The notes below the pieces were generated by a model that saw only the letters and a program-made list of their open reading frames with translations, was not told the DNA's origin and made no database searches. Of a stretch of DNA of 64,000 nucleotides, positions 14,501 to 26,494 are shown piece after piece. The translations under genes were made by a program, and so were the position numbers. Origin of the DNA: Formicarius rufipectus (Eukaryota; Chordata; Aves; Passeriformes; Formicariidae); contig VXAU01003702.1 in assembly GCA_013399695.1 (NCBI GenBank), positions 406,046 to 470,045 of the forward strand, in the 5' to 3' direction. How positions within the stretch are numbered: position 1 is the stretch's first letter; the number at the start of each line of letters is the position of its first letter.

Positions 14501-17500
14501 TATCCAATGTAATTTTAGCCACAAACTGAAACCAATATTCCCTTAAAGAAGAAAAACACACTCCCTAATTTGAATCTTCTTTTTTTTTTTTTTTTTTCCT
14601 AACAGGAATTGAAACTTTCCTCAGAACACTAATAAAGATGGAAATACCACTTTACTGGTCTGTCTCTCCTCTTTCTCATTTTTTTCCCAGTATGGGCTAT
14701 GTAGTAAATATACACTTTCTCTAGTGCATGTGTGACCAGGCTGTTCAATGCAATGATTTTCTGAGAATGACTATTGAGTCTGGTAGTCTGGTGAATAAGA
14801 TAGTCTGACTAAAAGCACTGACACAAAGGCAATTCTGAGTTCAGAACCACTTCAGTTTCCAGATCCCTGGGTTTTTCATGAGAGAAGCTCTTCTGCATAA
14901 TGCACATTGTGTTTTCTTTCCCTTTCTCCACCCTGTGGAGTCAGGTCATCATTGTCATTTCAGTCTCCCTGAAGTTTGTTATAGCTTCTGGTACCACTAA
15001 ATGAAATACTTGCTCTTTGCATTCTTGTCACATCTTTCAAGGAAGCACTAAGGCTGGAATTTAGTATCCCTGTAGAGGGAATGTAATTCCCAGACAATGT
15101 TCTACAAATTGACAAATTCCCTGTGCCTTTATAGTGTGAAACCATCAGTAGTTATTGTCTTTGCCTCACTTTATTTTGGTTCATATGTGGGTTTCCACTA
15201 TGGATTTCCTGGGGCAGGTGAGTTTACAAGATGAAAGTGCCATCAAGTACTTGAAGCTTCCATCAGTTTTTCCCAGCAAACACTAAAAGACTTGATTATA
15301 TTTTTGGATTTTTCGAGGAACAATCAAGGTCATGCCATGCTGATTGATTCCATGTTTTTTACTGATGTTATAGTCTCCTGTCTATGTTTGCAGATAAATT
15401 ATACCAACAACAAAAGGTCATAGACAATGAATAAGGTTTACTTAGAAGAGTAGGAAATAAATGAGGAAGTTGATGATTTTAATGAAATCTGTATAGCTTG
15501 CAACTATTTTTAAGACAGAAGAATCCTGTCCTTGAAAGGATCCACTCCATGCTAGGAAGGAGTTATATTTAAAATCTTAAAAATGAACTCATGGAAGGAA
15601 AAGATCCACCAGTAATTACCAAAATAAAATTAAATGATCAGGTAATTTCAGCTGATCTGAAGAACTGTAAAACAATTTACTGTTTGAAGACTTAACTACA
15701 GTATCTTCCTTTTCCTGGAGCAGACTGCAGTTTAGTGTTAGAGACATTAACAGCTCTCCCAATGCCTTCATTTCTATCAACAGTAGCTATGAAATGCTTA
15801 CCATTATTTTTTTTTCATTCTAAGACACCCATGAGGCCTGTAGACATTATGAAATATTAAAATAAAGCATCTATCTCCATTAAGGGATTAACAATAATAT
15901 GCTCTCTCTTTTGTAAACATTTTATTGCCTACAAAAGAGACAAATATCCATACGTTGAAGTTACAGGAGTACAGTGCTGTGGAAAGAAATTAGTATAATT
16001 GAATGAGATTCTATATTAAATGAAACTGAGTAGTTTATGTTTATCCTCTTGCCAACCCATCCCCCTAGTGTCCTCACAGAGGACTGAACATTTCTTTCCC
16101 TACTCTCATTATCAAAGCTAATATCTTTCTATGAGTCAGCCAATGCAGAGATCCATTTTCTACTTCTTACTGTGCTGAAAGAACAATTTGTTGTGTGTTT
16201 CCAGGTTTGCCTGTGTAATTCTGATGGTCCAGAATTATTGAGCATTGTCATCAAATGAAGTGGAACAGTGGCTGCTTCAAAGGCCCATCAGATACATAAA
16301 TAGTAATCACGCCAAATAACATGTGGTAAGTTTATACTGAGCCAGCAATACCCATCTCTCTGAAAAACCCCAACATGCTTTCCGAGACTACCCTCAGGGA
16401 TTTCCTCTGCTGGGGTACAGCCCTGAGTACAGCAAAGACAGAGGGAGGTTAGACAGCCTGTCTGTAGAGATGAGCTCAGCCGTAATGACAGTGTAGTCTA
16501 TCCTCAGTGCCAGAGAGTGATCAGTCAGGTCTCAGAATAGAGCAGGTCCACAATTTGTAAACTAAGAATGTTTCTAAGCACGTTTTTAAACATCACTTGG
16601 GAGACACTGAAGTGGATGCCTGAACGTGTCACAAAAATTTAGGGTTTGAACTAGCTTTGTGTTTCTCCAACAAACCACAAATGACAACATTCAAGTACGA
16701 AGTTTGGCTCGTCACAGCCAAAGGAAGGAAAAGGTAAACGAAACTACAGATTGGAATAAAATTAATTAATTCTTTTCTCAAATTTCATATCCTCAGTGTC
16801 TTTTTCACAAAATGACTGTTGACCAACAGATATTCATGGTGAAAGTATTTTTGAAAAATACTTACATTATTATGCAACTCTCAAATATTGCAGAATATTT
16901 GTGAACTGAAGAGTGGTAACATTCACAAACACAATCACTATAAATGTTATTAATATAAATTTATTCACTTCATACTATTCTAGACCCTTAAGGAACTGTC
17001 TGAAACAGCTTTATCCTTTTTTCCCTGCATTTCTTGATACTTATTTTGCAGTGGAAGTGGAAAAAATTATTCCTTTGAGATGCAGGACCAAAGTTTTGGT
17101 TTATTTTCATATTTTCAATTTTTTTTCCTGTAATCTAAACCAGGTTGCTCTGTAGCCCCTCACTTCAGCCTCCTGTCCTTAAATGGTGGTAAGGAGACTT
17201 CTTTTATTCATCTTTTTTCCTTTCTTGTCTATTTTAGTTGAAAGTAAGGACAGAATTCTCTTTTTTCACCCCTCCTTCCATAGATGGTTTAGCCCAAAGA
17301 TACTAGCTGGTGTCACAAAAAGATGTTGCAAGATAAATAGCTCACAATCTCACCACTTTTGCTAATAATTTCATATAATTTATAATGCACATTTTCTTGG
17401 ATGATTTTTTTTTTTCCTAATGGAATTCGGAGATGTTCAATGTACAGAGAGTAATTTCCCTGGAGAAGGCTATGGAAGGCCCTGCAGGAAAAGGCAGTGT

Positions 17501-19023
17501 TAATTTCTTTTCTGTTAGCTTGGTTTTCTGCATTTAGGACTCAGCATATGCAAAAACACCTATTGAATCCTTTATAGTGGATATTTACTAATCAATAGGC
17601 AATTGTGCTCTTGCTGAGTCCAAATGGAAAATGATGCAGCAGAAAACAATGTGCTAGGCTAAAACTTGAAGCCCTTAGTTGTTCTCACATTTGTTTAATC
17701 ACATCACCAAGTAAACCAGAGAAACTGCAGGATTTAACTTCCTACATTTCTCTTATTATTGAGTTTATCCAGAAGGTTATTTCACTCTCTTATCCAGCAA
17801 ACAAGAGGACAGTATCAAACTAACATAACCTGTCCTAACCAGCTATTGTAAACTTTGAAAATGTTGACAACCACATTACCCTAGCAATGCAGATATTTGG
17901 CCTTTGTTAAGAGACTTCAACAGGCATTTAGAAAATAGAAAGCTTATCTTGGGTGCAGGCTCAGTATGTCCAAAGCAGATAATTTTCACTAGATTACATT
18001 AAAAAATAAATCAAAAAGAAGTTGCAGGGGCATGAGGCAGGTCAAGGTAGTTCTCCTGCATTTAGCTAAGGATTTAAAATAAAGGGTTAAGCATTGCTTC
18101 CCATCTTTTCACCCTCATCATAAAATCTCAGACCAAAATGTTGCAAGCCCTTATTTTTCATGAGCTTCCTTTAGTTCCTCTGGGGCTTAGAAAGGCTTTT
18201 TCAAAAACAGGAAGATTTTGAAAACGTTTTAGTTGGGAATTGAGTAGACAATATGAAATTTCCTTCACGTTCCTTTGCAAAAAAAGAGCTCTGCTAGGAA
18301 AACAATTCCTCAGAGCTTTGAAGTTTTACCACATTGTTTCTTGAAGAGTTTCAGAAAACATCTGTTGTTCTTCAGTTAGGGCTGTCCTGAGATTCCATCA
18401 AGGAGAAGTAAAATGGATTTCAAATATTTTTTTTGTCCCACCACCATCTCCCATATAGTCCCTCCAGTGCAGAACATACAGGATTAGTGAAGCTTTATTG
18501 CAGCAGACACAATGTGAGAGACTAAGAGATCAGAAAGTTTCAGTGAGACATGAAGATCATGAACCTGAGTTTCAGCAAAGCCTGAGACACCTCTGAGTCC
18601 ACTGGTAAACACTGACCTGGATGCTTCAAGGCCATCCAAATTAGCGGGATAAAAGTACTATTTAAAGTGCCTTGATTCTCTATAGATGTGAACTGTTCTG
18701 GAACAAGTCCTGAGATCCATGTATCAGACAGAGAACATGTGAGCTCTCTCAAACAGGAGTGTGTGTTTTGAGAGTTGGTCCTTGCCGGTCCTGAGAAGAA
18801 TGCAAGAGCAGCTCTCCAATAGATATGGATGCTCTTGAAAATCTCCATTGAATCTTTAGAGAGAAATAAGTCTTTTGGGCATCTTCCCAGACCCCACTTC
18901 AGGTACCTGTTGATGATTCATTTCTAGAATATGTGACATATAAAAAGAGCCTACTTTTCAGATATGGGGCATAATTAAAACTTCTGAATTTTGAAGTTGT
19001 ACATTCAAACCTGGCACCAGAGG

Positions 19024-19098
19024 CAGCTGCACATGCAAATAAAAGGAACAGCTGTGCATTTTAGCACAGCACCGTCTTTGGCAAAGGTATCTTTGCCA
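19024..19098. promoter_or_regulatory. Motif-dense block with two perfect palindromes and an octamer site
   Basis: Within 75 bp there are two CAGCTG E-boxes (19024-19029 and 19049-19054) and an exact octamer ATGCAAAT (19033-19040). There is an inverted repeat GCTGTGC-ATTTTA-GCACAGC (19051-19070) and a second one, TGGCAAAG-GTAT-CTTTGCCA (19079-19098), which contains NFI-like half sites. POU-like ATGCTAAT follows directly. The motifs are seen directly. A regulatory role is inference, because such clusters can also arise by chance. Confidence 0.3.
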
Positions 19099-20357
19099 TG
19101 CTAATGGGAATTAATACAGATAAGTAGAGAGCACGTTTGTAATTTGGAACTTGTTTGTCTCTTTCCATCTGTCTCTAATGCAAACATAAATATCTTCACT
19201 GGAAATACTGAGTGTGGAAGTTTGTTTATTGGTTAGAAGTCATGTTGACCCTGGCAAATGCACACAGAAACTCAGCTCTTTGGGTTGAATTTAAGATGTT
19301 TTTCTCAGTTTGGGATTCATCAGTGGGAAACACTGTCTTAAAAGAAAGGTTGCTAACATTAAAAGGCTCTATCTCTTCAGCAGTTAACTTTCCCATGTCA
19401 TGAATCATTACACTCCACATCACCCAAAATACCCCAGTGCAACCAGTTCTCCTGGGCAAGACAGAAGTGGCTTAACAAATACAAATGATCCCCCAGCCTT
19501 GATTTGCTCGTCCCTAACAAATGCAGTGATCAGTGGGGTGTTTAGAAGTGAAACCTCTCTTCCTCTTTGGACAACCATCCCCTCTCAGGTTTTCCTCCAT
19601 TTCAAGCTTGAGCCATGTTTCCAGGATGTGGCACAAATTTGGTCAAAGCACAGAGTCAGGCTTATGCCCAATTATCCAAGCACTGACAGAGAGTGGAAGA
19701 TAGCATTCTGGTCTTATGACAGCTGTGGGAAGAAAGACTTAATTGGGCATAAAATCTGTTCATATAAGGCAGACCTGCCAACACTGTTTTCACCAGACAG
19801 TAGTCTTTATGGAATATAAAAATATATACATTTGTTTGGTTTGTCTTTGTTGAGGGTTTTTAAGGGTGTTATTTTAAACAAAAAAATCACTTTGTGAACT
19901 GATTTAGTTACAAGCACATGAACAAGTTTTGGTACAACTGTGACATGGAGGCAGGGACAGCTGGAATATCCCAGAGCAGTCACGGTGTATAAACTAATGT
20001 ATAGCAATTTAAACCTTTGTGCCTCCAATTTCCATGAAGATTAGTAGCTAACAGGAAGAAATCTGATGTTGTTACAGGTGACATTAGTAACTAAAGTGTG
20101 TCCTAAATAATTGTCTGATTAACTTTCTTCAAGTTTGTTGGCTGGACAGTGATAAGACTAAAACTGACAACATATCTGGAAAGGTGAGGAAAAACAAGAA
20201 AATTTCCAGGATGAGACTAAAAATATTTTAGTTATTTTGACATGTCAGAAAAGGTTTGTGTCAGAGGTAGAGTAGTTTTGTGAAGATTTGGCTGTGACTG
20301 ATTTCATTATGCCTTAACATGGGGCTGAGGCGGTCTTGCTTTTATGAGTAGCAGAAG

Positions 20358-20380
20358 AAAACAAACAAACAAACAAACAA
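20358..20380. repeat. Short (AAAC)n simple repeat
   Basis: About five to six consecutive AAAC units lie a little upstream of the RTE fragment. It is an ordinary microsatellite and no function is implied. Confidence 0.8.
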
Positions 20381-20421
20381 GACAAAATGTGATAAAAGCA
20401 GATATTTAGCTAAGAGTAAAG

Positions 20422-20753
20422 CTCCTAAGAGGAGATACAAGGATGCCCTGAAACAACACCTCAGCCTTGGCCATATTGACCACCATCAGTGGTCCACTCT
20501 GGCCTCCAATCGGGAGTCATGGAGACACACTATAACGCTGCTGTCTCCTTTGAAACCGCACGCAGAATCAGCCTGGAGGAGAAAAGACAACACAGAAAGA
20601 ACTGTGCCCTGACAGGAGATTTTCTGCTGTGCCTTTTGCAACCAGACTTGCCTATCTTATATTGGCCTTATCAGCCATCAGCGTGCTTGCAGGTAGACCC
20701 TTCCCAAATCTTTATTCGTGAAGCCTAGCCATGATGACGATGATGATGATGAT
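20422..20753 (+). mobile_element. RTE-clade LINE (AviRTE-like), 5'-truncated 3' end
   Basis: The fragment is the last ~330 bp of an RTE-type non-LTR retrotransposon. It encodes a C-terminal ORF segment (see the pseudogene entry). After the stop at 20694-20696 comes a short 3' tail containing CCCTTCCCAAATC and a small hairpin-like CTTTATTCGTGAAG, and then a terminal GAT-type repeat at 20731-20753. Short C-terminal extensions followed by a compact tail and a trinucleotide repeat end are typical of RTE elements and unlike CR1. The same tail recurs at 33774-33849, which confirms a dispersed repeat. Placement in AviRTE is from memory of the family and needs a search. Confidence 0.75.
20433..20696 (+). 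pseudogene. RTE ORF2 C-terminus, frameshifted remnant
   Basis: Translation from 20433 reads RYKDALKQHLSLGHIDHHQW and continues with an 'SWRHT' block. The frame then shifts near 20525-20535 to give SFETARRISLEEKRQHRKN. It shifts back near 20610-20625 to end CAFCNQTCLSYIGLISHQR...stop at 20694-20696. The order is that of the RTE ORF2 C-terminus: an R-Y-K-D-x-L-K segment, a W-x-x-L-A-x-(N/D)-R-x-x-W-R segment, a basic EEKRQxRK segment, and a Cys-x2-Cys...His zinc-finger-like end. The endonuclease and reverse transcriptase lie upstream in a complete element and are absent here. Two frame changes and the 5' truncation make it non-functional. CR1 ORF2 does not end this way. Confidence 0.75.
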
Positions 20754-23700
20754 ATACCCCTTTTTCTCTTTTGCTCATTACTTTCTGTTCTTCCTCCCAT
20801 GGAGTCAATTCCCATCCATCCCTGCAGTTGCCAAAGAAGGCAAAACCTGATGCCACCTGCACACTGCCGTCTCCAAAGGTCTTGAGCAAAAGATGCTGCC
20901 GGCAAGGTGATGTACTGGAGGTTTGATGACCACTGTCCAGGTCTGTCTGAAACTCAATTCATCTATGAACCATTAAGTAAATGCTGTTTCCCTGTTTCTC
21001 TGAAATATCAATACATTAGTGCAGTCTGCTTAGTATCCAAGCCATTAAAATGATAGACTTAGGATTAACCACACACTCATCATTTTCAGGGAATTCAGCC
21101 TCATGCCTTGCTCTTCTCATTAGAAGAAAGGCAAATATTTGCCTCTTTTTTAAATTTCTCACTTTTTTTTCCCCTCCTATTTGTATTATCCCACTCTTCC
21201 TTCTGGAAAGTGTCCCAGAGTAGCCTCCCTTCTGCTTACCTGCCTTATTCTGGGAAACACCTCATTGCCAGCTGTCTTCCCCAGGGAGTTCAGGCAGCCA
21301 GATTTATTGCAACAAGGCAACCTGAACCATTCTCTTGTCTGGTCTGTGAGTGAACAGGAACAGCAAACTCTTTCTCATCAGCTCTGTATGACACAAATGC
21401 ATTAAAGACTTTCTGATCACTTAATATACTGTTTAGCCACTGCAAGCATTTTGCTTGTCAAAAATCCTGAAAATTATAATTGATAATTAACACACCATTT
21501 AATAGAACAGGGTCTACAGTAGGTACTTATGTGTACTATGTTGTTGTTATATACCAGCAACCCACAGTCTTTAATTTACCTATCCTGAAACAATGCCTTA
21601 CAGTGCACTAAAAAGAGACTCCAAAATTGGTTATTATTTATTTAGTGTTAAATTATTATTTTTCTGGTTTGGCTACTGGAATGCAAAAGATGAATCTGTA
21701 AGGAAAATATGTGGATTTTGACAACTTTACTAACTCACCTGAATGAAGAATGCAAGTTTTGACCTTACCCTCTTGCATCCTGTTGCATATTTCCTGTCTG
21801 CCACTGGGGTGATGAGTAGATGCTTTGCTTGTCCAGGCATTGCCTATAGCTTGTCTCATGCTCAGATAGCAAATGTCTTCTGCAGCTCTTACCCTGGATA
21901 GGAAAAGGTGAATGAACAGGCATGAATGTCTATCTGTGGGCTGCAAATGCAGACTATCTAATGAAAATGGCCTCTATTCACTTGTTAAGTAAAGTACATG
22001 GCTGCTCTGTGTCTCATTTGCTCTGTCTATAAAATGAGAGGTGCTTGCCTTCCTTGTTGGAACAAATGCCTTCTTTACCTAGTCTTGGATGATTTTCTGG
22101 ATCTTTTTATTTCCATGCTGTTTAAAAAACAAGTGTCAGTACTCTGTAATCATGCCATAAACACCACTGAGAAACTACATTTCCAATGCCTCTGAACCTA
22201 CAGTCAAGCTGCCTCTCACTTCCAGTGATGAAAACCTGGAACTCAAACTCGTGCAAACTCTGTCATGATTCTTGCCAGCCCCTCCAGGCAAGTGTTCCTT
22301 CATATTACTTGCAACTCTGGATAGGCTGTCCTAAACCTATATTTTCAAAATCTACTTCAATATTTCTTATCTTTATTGGTCATTACAGTTTTCTTTTCTT
22401 TTGACTGGTTTAGGGAGTTGCTGCACAATGCTTAATTTCCAATTGGGATTAAACCACAGCAGTTATTTTTCTGATTGCTTGAGACTGCCACACTATTTCT
22501 TAGCCCTCCCCCAAGACTTGGATTCTGGTTTATGAGCTGTCAGATGACTGCTCAAGCAGTAAAGAAGCCACAGGTTTAGATTATGTACTGGTAGCAGGTA
22601 GGTGAACAGTAGTTACCTGTAGCTATGCAAAATGTGAGAAGAATCAATACTTTCAAAAGAAAAAGTTTCACTTAAAAAAAAAAAGTGCCTTATCAATAAG
22701 CAGGGACTCATCAGCCACAATGAAAAGAGACAAGTTATACAGTACCATTAACCTCCAATCCTGCTTCCCTTCACTGTCTCCCCAAGGGTACTTTCTCGAT
22801 AAAGTTTGTTCCTTGGTTCTACTCCAATAGTTCCTCTCACTAAACATTTGAAATCAAGTCAGATACCTGAAACACTGGTTGTGGCAAACACAAACATCTA
22901 CAAAACCCAATATTTATTAGACCCTTGAAAATTGCTTACTAAACACTGCAAGGTTGCTACTTAACATTTGTTTTTATTTTGAATATAGAGAACCAGAGTC
23001 TGTGATGTTAGAGAGAAAGTGTCTGGGTGCACCAGAACTGAAGGCACTGATGGCAGAATATACATGGTGGTCAGCACATTCACAGTGAGGCTGTTCCTTT
23101 TTCCACAGAATAGTAAGGTATTCTCACTGGATCACAACAGCTGTATTATGTCTAGGGATGGTGGAATTGGGGCTTCCCTTCAAAAATAGCCCAATTCAGA
23201 TTCTGTTCTCATACCAGCATAACTACTAAATACTCTTTGAAGGCAATGGAAATGCTTTACAGTTAAAGAAGAGTGAGTAGAAAAGGATTTGGTTCAAGCA
23301 GGGTCATTTGTAGCTTACTTGGCAGTTGGTGAATTTGGTACTAACCATTGTGATTCATATTAATGACTGATTGTTTATTTCCAAATATATTTTGCTATAG
23401 GTACTATTGGTCCTCAGAAGCATCCACATGGAATTTTCCAGATGATATTAATGTATAAAAAACTTCCTGTCCCTGCTTCAGAATCTCTGACAACAATCAA
23501 CTGCAAACTCTTGAAATTCTTTTTATTTTTTATTTGATTTCCGTAAATTCATACAACCTATTGTTATATCTCATTAGAGTCTTTAAAACATATTATAGCT
23601 TTTTTGACCTTTTAGTGTTTTGGGTTTTTTTGTTGTTGGTGGTGGTGGTGGCGTGGGTTTTTTTTTTACAATTGAAATGTGAATTAGAATTTTCATCTGC

Positions 23701-26494
23701 TCTTTAGTTACCTTTTAGTTACTTTAGTGCTATTTTCAGAGTTATTTTGATTACAAAAAAAAGATTAAAGATTATTAGCTGAATTTCCCTTTTAGGGTTG
23801 CTTACTTATGGAGCAGAGAATCTGAAGACAGTTTTATACATTTTACAAGAAGACTACTTTTTTTTCACTCTGTAAACTGATATTGTCACTTGTAGAAATG
23901 GTGGCTGATAGCACTGAATAATAAATGTGTTGATTATCTATAAAGTCCTATGAAAGATTCTCAGCAGCCACTCTGTAAGCTTTTCATCTGTCTAACATTA
24001 GATTCATCCAGGATTCTCACCTTGGAGTGCATGGGGAACTCTGTTCTCTAAAGATATTGTTTCAGTAAGTTACTTTATCAGAACTCACCTTCTGTAGCTG
24101 TTTCAGGTGTCCCTTTCACACTTCCTGTCGGGCTGTTCAAGCAAGTAACTCCCTGAAAAGCACACACTGTTAGACTGTGGGGAGACTCTGTCAAAGGATG
24201 GACATGGCCAACCACACTGAAGACAAGAGAAAGCCCCCATTGATGTCAGTGGGATTTGATCAGGTTAAAGCAAATAATACCTTTATGGCTTGAGGCAGGT
24301 TCATATTTGCCTTAATCTCCCTTTGATTAAAACAAAATAAAAAAATTCCTTAAGGAATAAGGTGGTTTCTGTTGGCAGGTTATACTCACACAAGTGAAAC
24401 GTGGTACAATGCCAAGACATTGTAGTGATGTTTTATTTGAAGTGGACACCTGCACTCTTGGACCTGGCTTGCAACCAGGGATTCATTCCTCAATTCAGTT
24501 CAATTAAAAAAAGATTTAATTGGCATGATAAGCTGTACAAGTGTAGACAAAGGATTAAAGAGGAAGACCTTGCAGATACACATTCAAGAATGGGTCTAAT
24601 CTACCCATCTAAGAGTTCTCTATTTAGAAGAGTTTGGTTTCTGGACACGCATCACACATCAGATTCATCTACACTTAATCTAGTACGAAGTTAATGTAAG
24701 TTTTTTCTCTACAGAATATGCAGCTTTTTCCTTGGTCTGTGCATATACATAACTAGGAAGTCATGAGTGTGAAGTTTGTTTCTAACTACCTCAGTAGAAA
24801 AACTTCTTGCAGGCCATTGTGCTTTGGACATTACAATGGAAGCCACATTTTTGTCTTCCCACTGTCACTTTGCAAGGACAGTAATGGCTGGGTTCATCCT
24901 GTAGGTTGTTCTGTTTGAAGAAGCCATAGTCAAATGGAATGCATACATTCAGAAGAAAGTACCTGAAACAAGTAGCTCCTATGAAAATTTTTTTGAGACA
25001 GGTAATTCTTTTAGAAAATATATGAATATTCAAATTCTAAAAAAAAGCATTTCTCCAAAGACATTCACCTCTGAAATACAAATCTAAAAACTTACAATTT
25101 TTAAAAGAAAATGTACTTTCTCTGAAGTAGATCTCATTGGTGATGGGATGCCAGAATCTTTTTTTAACATGGTGAAAATTATGAAGTGTTTTTGAAGTTC
25201 ACAGTTCACATATAGCATAATAGAGATTAAATGTCACTTTATTTTTCTCCTGGTGCCAACTATAATCTTGGAAGTCTGTCCAGTAAGCAAAAAATAAGTG
25301 TACCAGGAAAGAACATTTACATCTAGGTATGCCTATTAGTTTCCCTAGGTAACTTCTTCTCCATTTTCCACCTTTACTGTGTCTCCAATGCCTCCAATAA
25401 AACTTCTTCAGAACCAGCATTACTTCACGTGTTTCTTGGGTTTTCCACATAGTGAAATATCTTACCTATGAGTCAGAGCTCTTCATCTTCTAAGCACTGG
25501 CTTTAACCAAACTGAAAAAATAGAAGGCTAAGTATGGTTAGACAGAGAGTGACTGGTTGAAATGAATGAAGGTATATAAATGCTACATCAAACAAAGCAA
25601 AATGCACAAGTACAGTAGAGCACAATAATGTTCATTTAGAAACATTGAGACTTGAAAGAGACATCATAGACTTAAAAGTTACCTCTCAGTCTGCCAGATG
25701 CAGAAACTCTCTGCTCTACTAACATCCTGATAACTTCTATATCTGCCTTGGTAAACACTACAGAGAGAGGGCAGGTGCAAGATCCTATTATACCCTACTA
25801 AAGTGAAGGGTAATTGGGCACCTGAAGCAGCCTTCCTAGTTCCAGCTGGGGATAGTGAAAAAAAACGTGGAAACCTGTCCAGTAAATAAGAAAAAAAATA
25901 ATAGAGAGGAAAATAAAAAAAAGAANAGAGAAGTATGTAAAATCAAACACAGGACTAACTGAACAACCTATGATGATTCGTCAAAATACAGTTTACCAAA
26001 GGGGTTTACTGCATCTGATGTCTAGTTCAGCTTCCTAAGTACTGGCTCTAATCAAAGAATCAATCTATGGCACTGATGGAAGAAAACAAATAAAGCAGTT
26101 AGCACCAACCCTTGATAACCAATTTTGAAAATTTCCTTCTTGCAGCAAGCTGTATTTAGCTTTATTCAGAAACAAGCTAAGATTTAGCTGCCACAGAGCC
26201 TCACTTAGAGCCCCATGTGCTGATCTCATGCTGTTATTCCACAGACACAGCTGTAAATTCTTTGAAAAAACTTCATCCCCCATGTAATATATACATTACA
26301 GCAACATCTGTCTACCTGCAGAAATCCTAAAAAATAGCTCTTCCTCACCTCTCACCACCAGCAGAGAGCTTAATGTGGAGTAGGACTGAGGAAAGACAAC
26401 AAGCTCCTCAGTCTGAACTCTCAGAATTTCCTTTCCTGCTAGTTTACTTTCTTAAGATGAAAAAGGATAGAAAAGTCTCCAGTATCACTCATGC
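20754..26494. other. AT-rich non-coding stretch with one undetermined base
   Basis: No recognisable coding region, RNA gene or young repeat was seen. A GGT-rich and T-rich patch lies at about 23620-23670 and an A-rich patch at 25855-25935. The latter contains the only ambiguous base of the window (N at 25926). Small open frames such as the ~95-codon ones near 21.8 and 24.5 kb have no family resemblance that I can see. Confidence 0.65.

Larger units (their letters stand above)
11535..20419. other. AT-rich non-coding stretch with short T/A runs
   Basis: No open frame has a recognisable domain, and the ORFs are under ~105 codons and scattered. T runs occur at about 14431-14446 and 14580-14597. 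A motif-rich block at 19024-19098 is listed separately. A short (AAAC)n repeat lies at about 20358-20380. Nothing else in this ~8.9 kb could be supported as a gene, RNA or young mobile element. Confidence 0.65.

Noticed and set aside
19400..19819. 139-codon plus-strand frame
   Set aside because: No recognisable motif, no splice signals and no repeat similarity were seen. It is treated as a chance frame.
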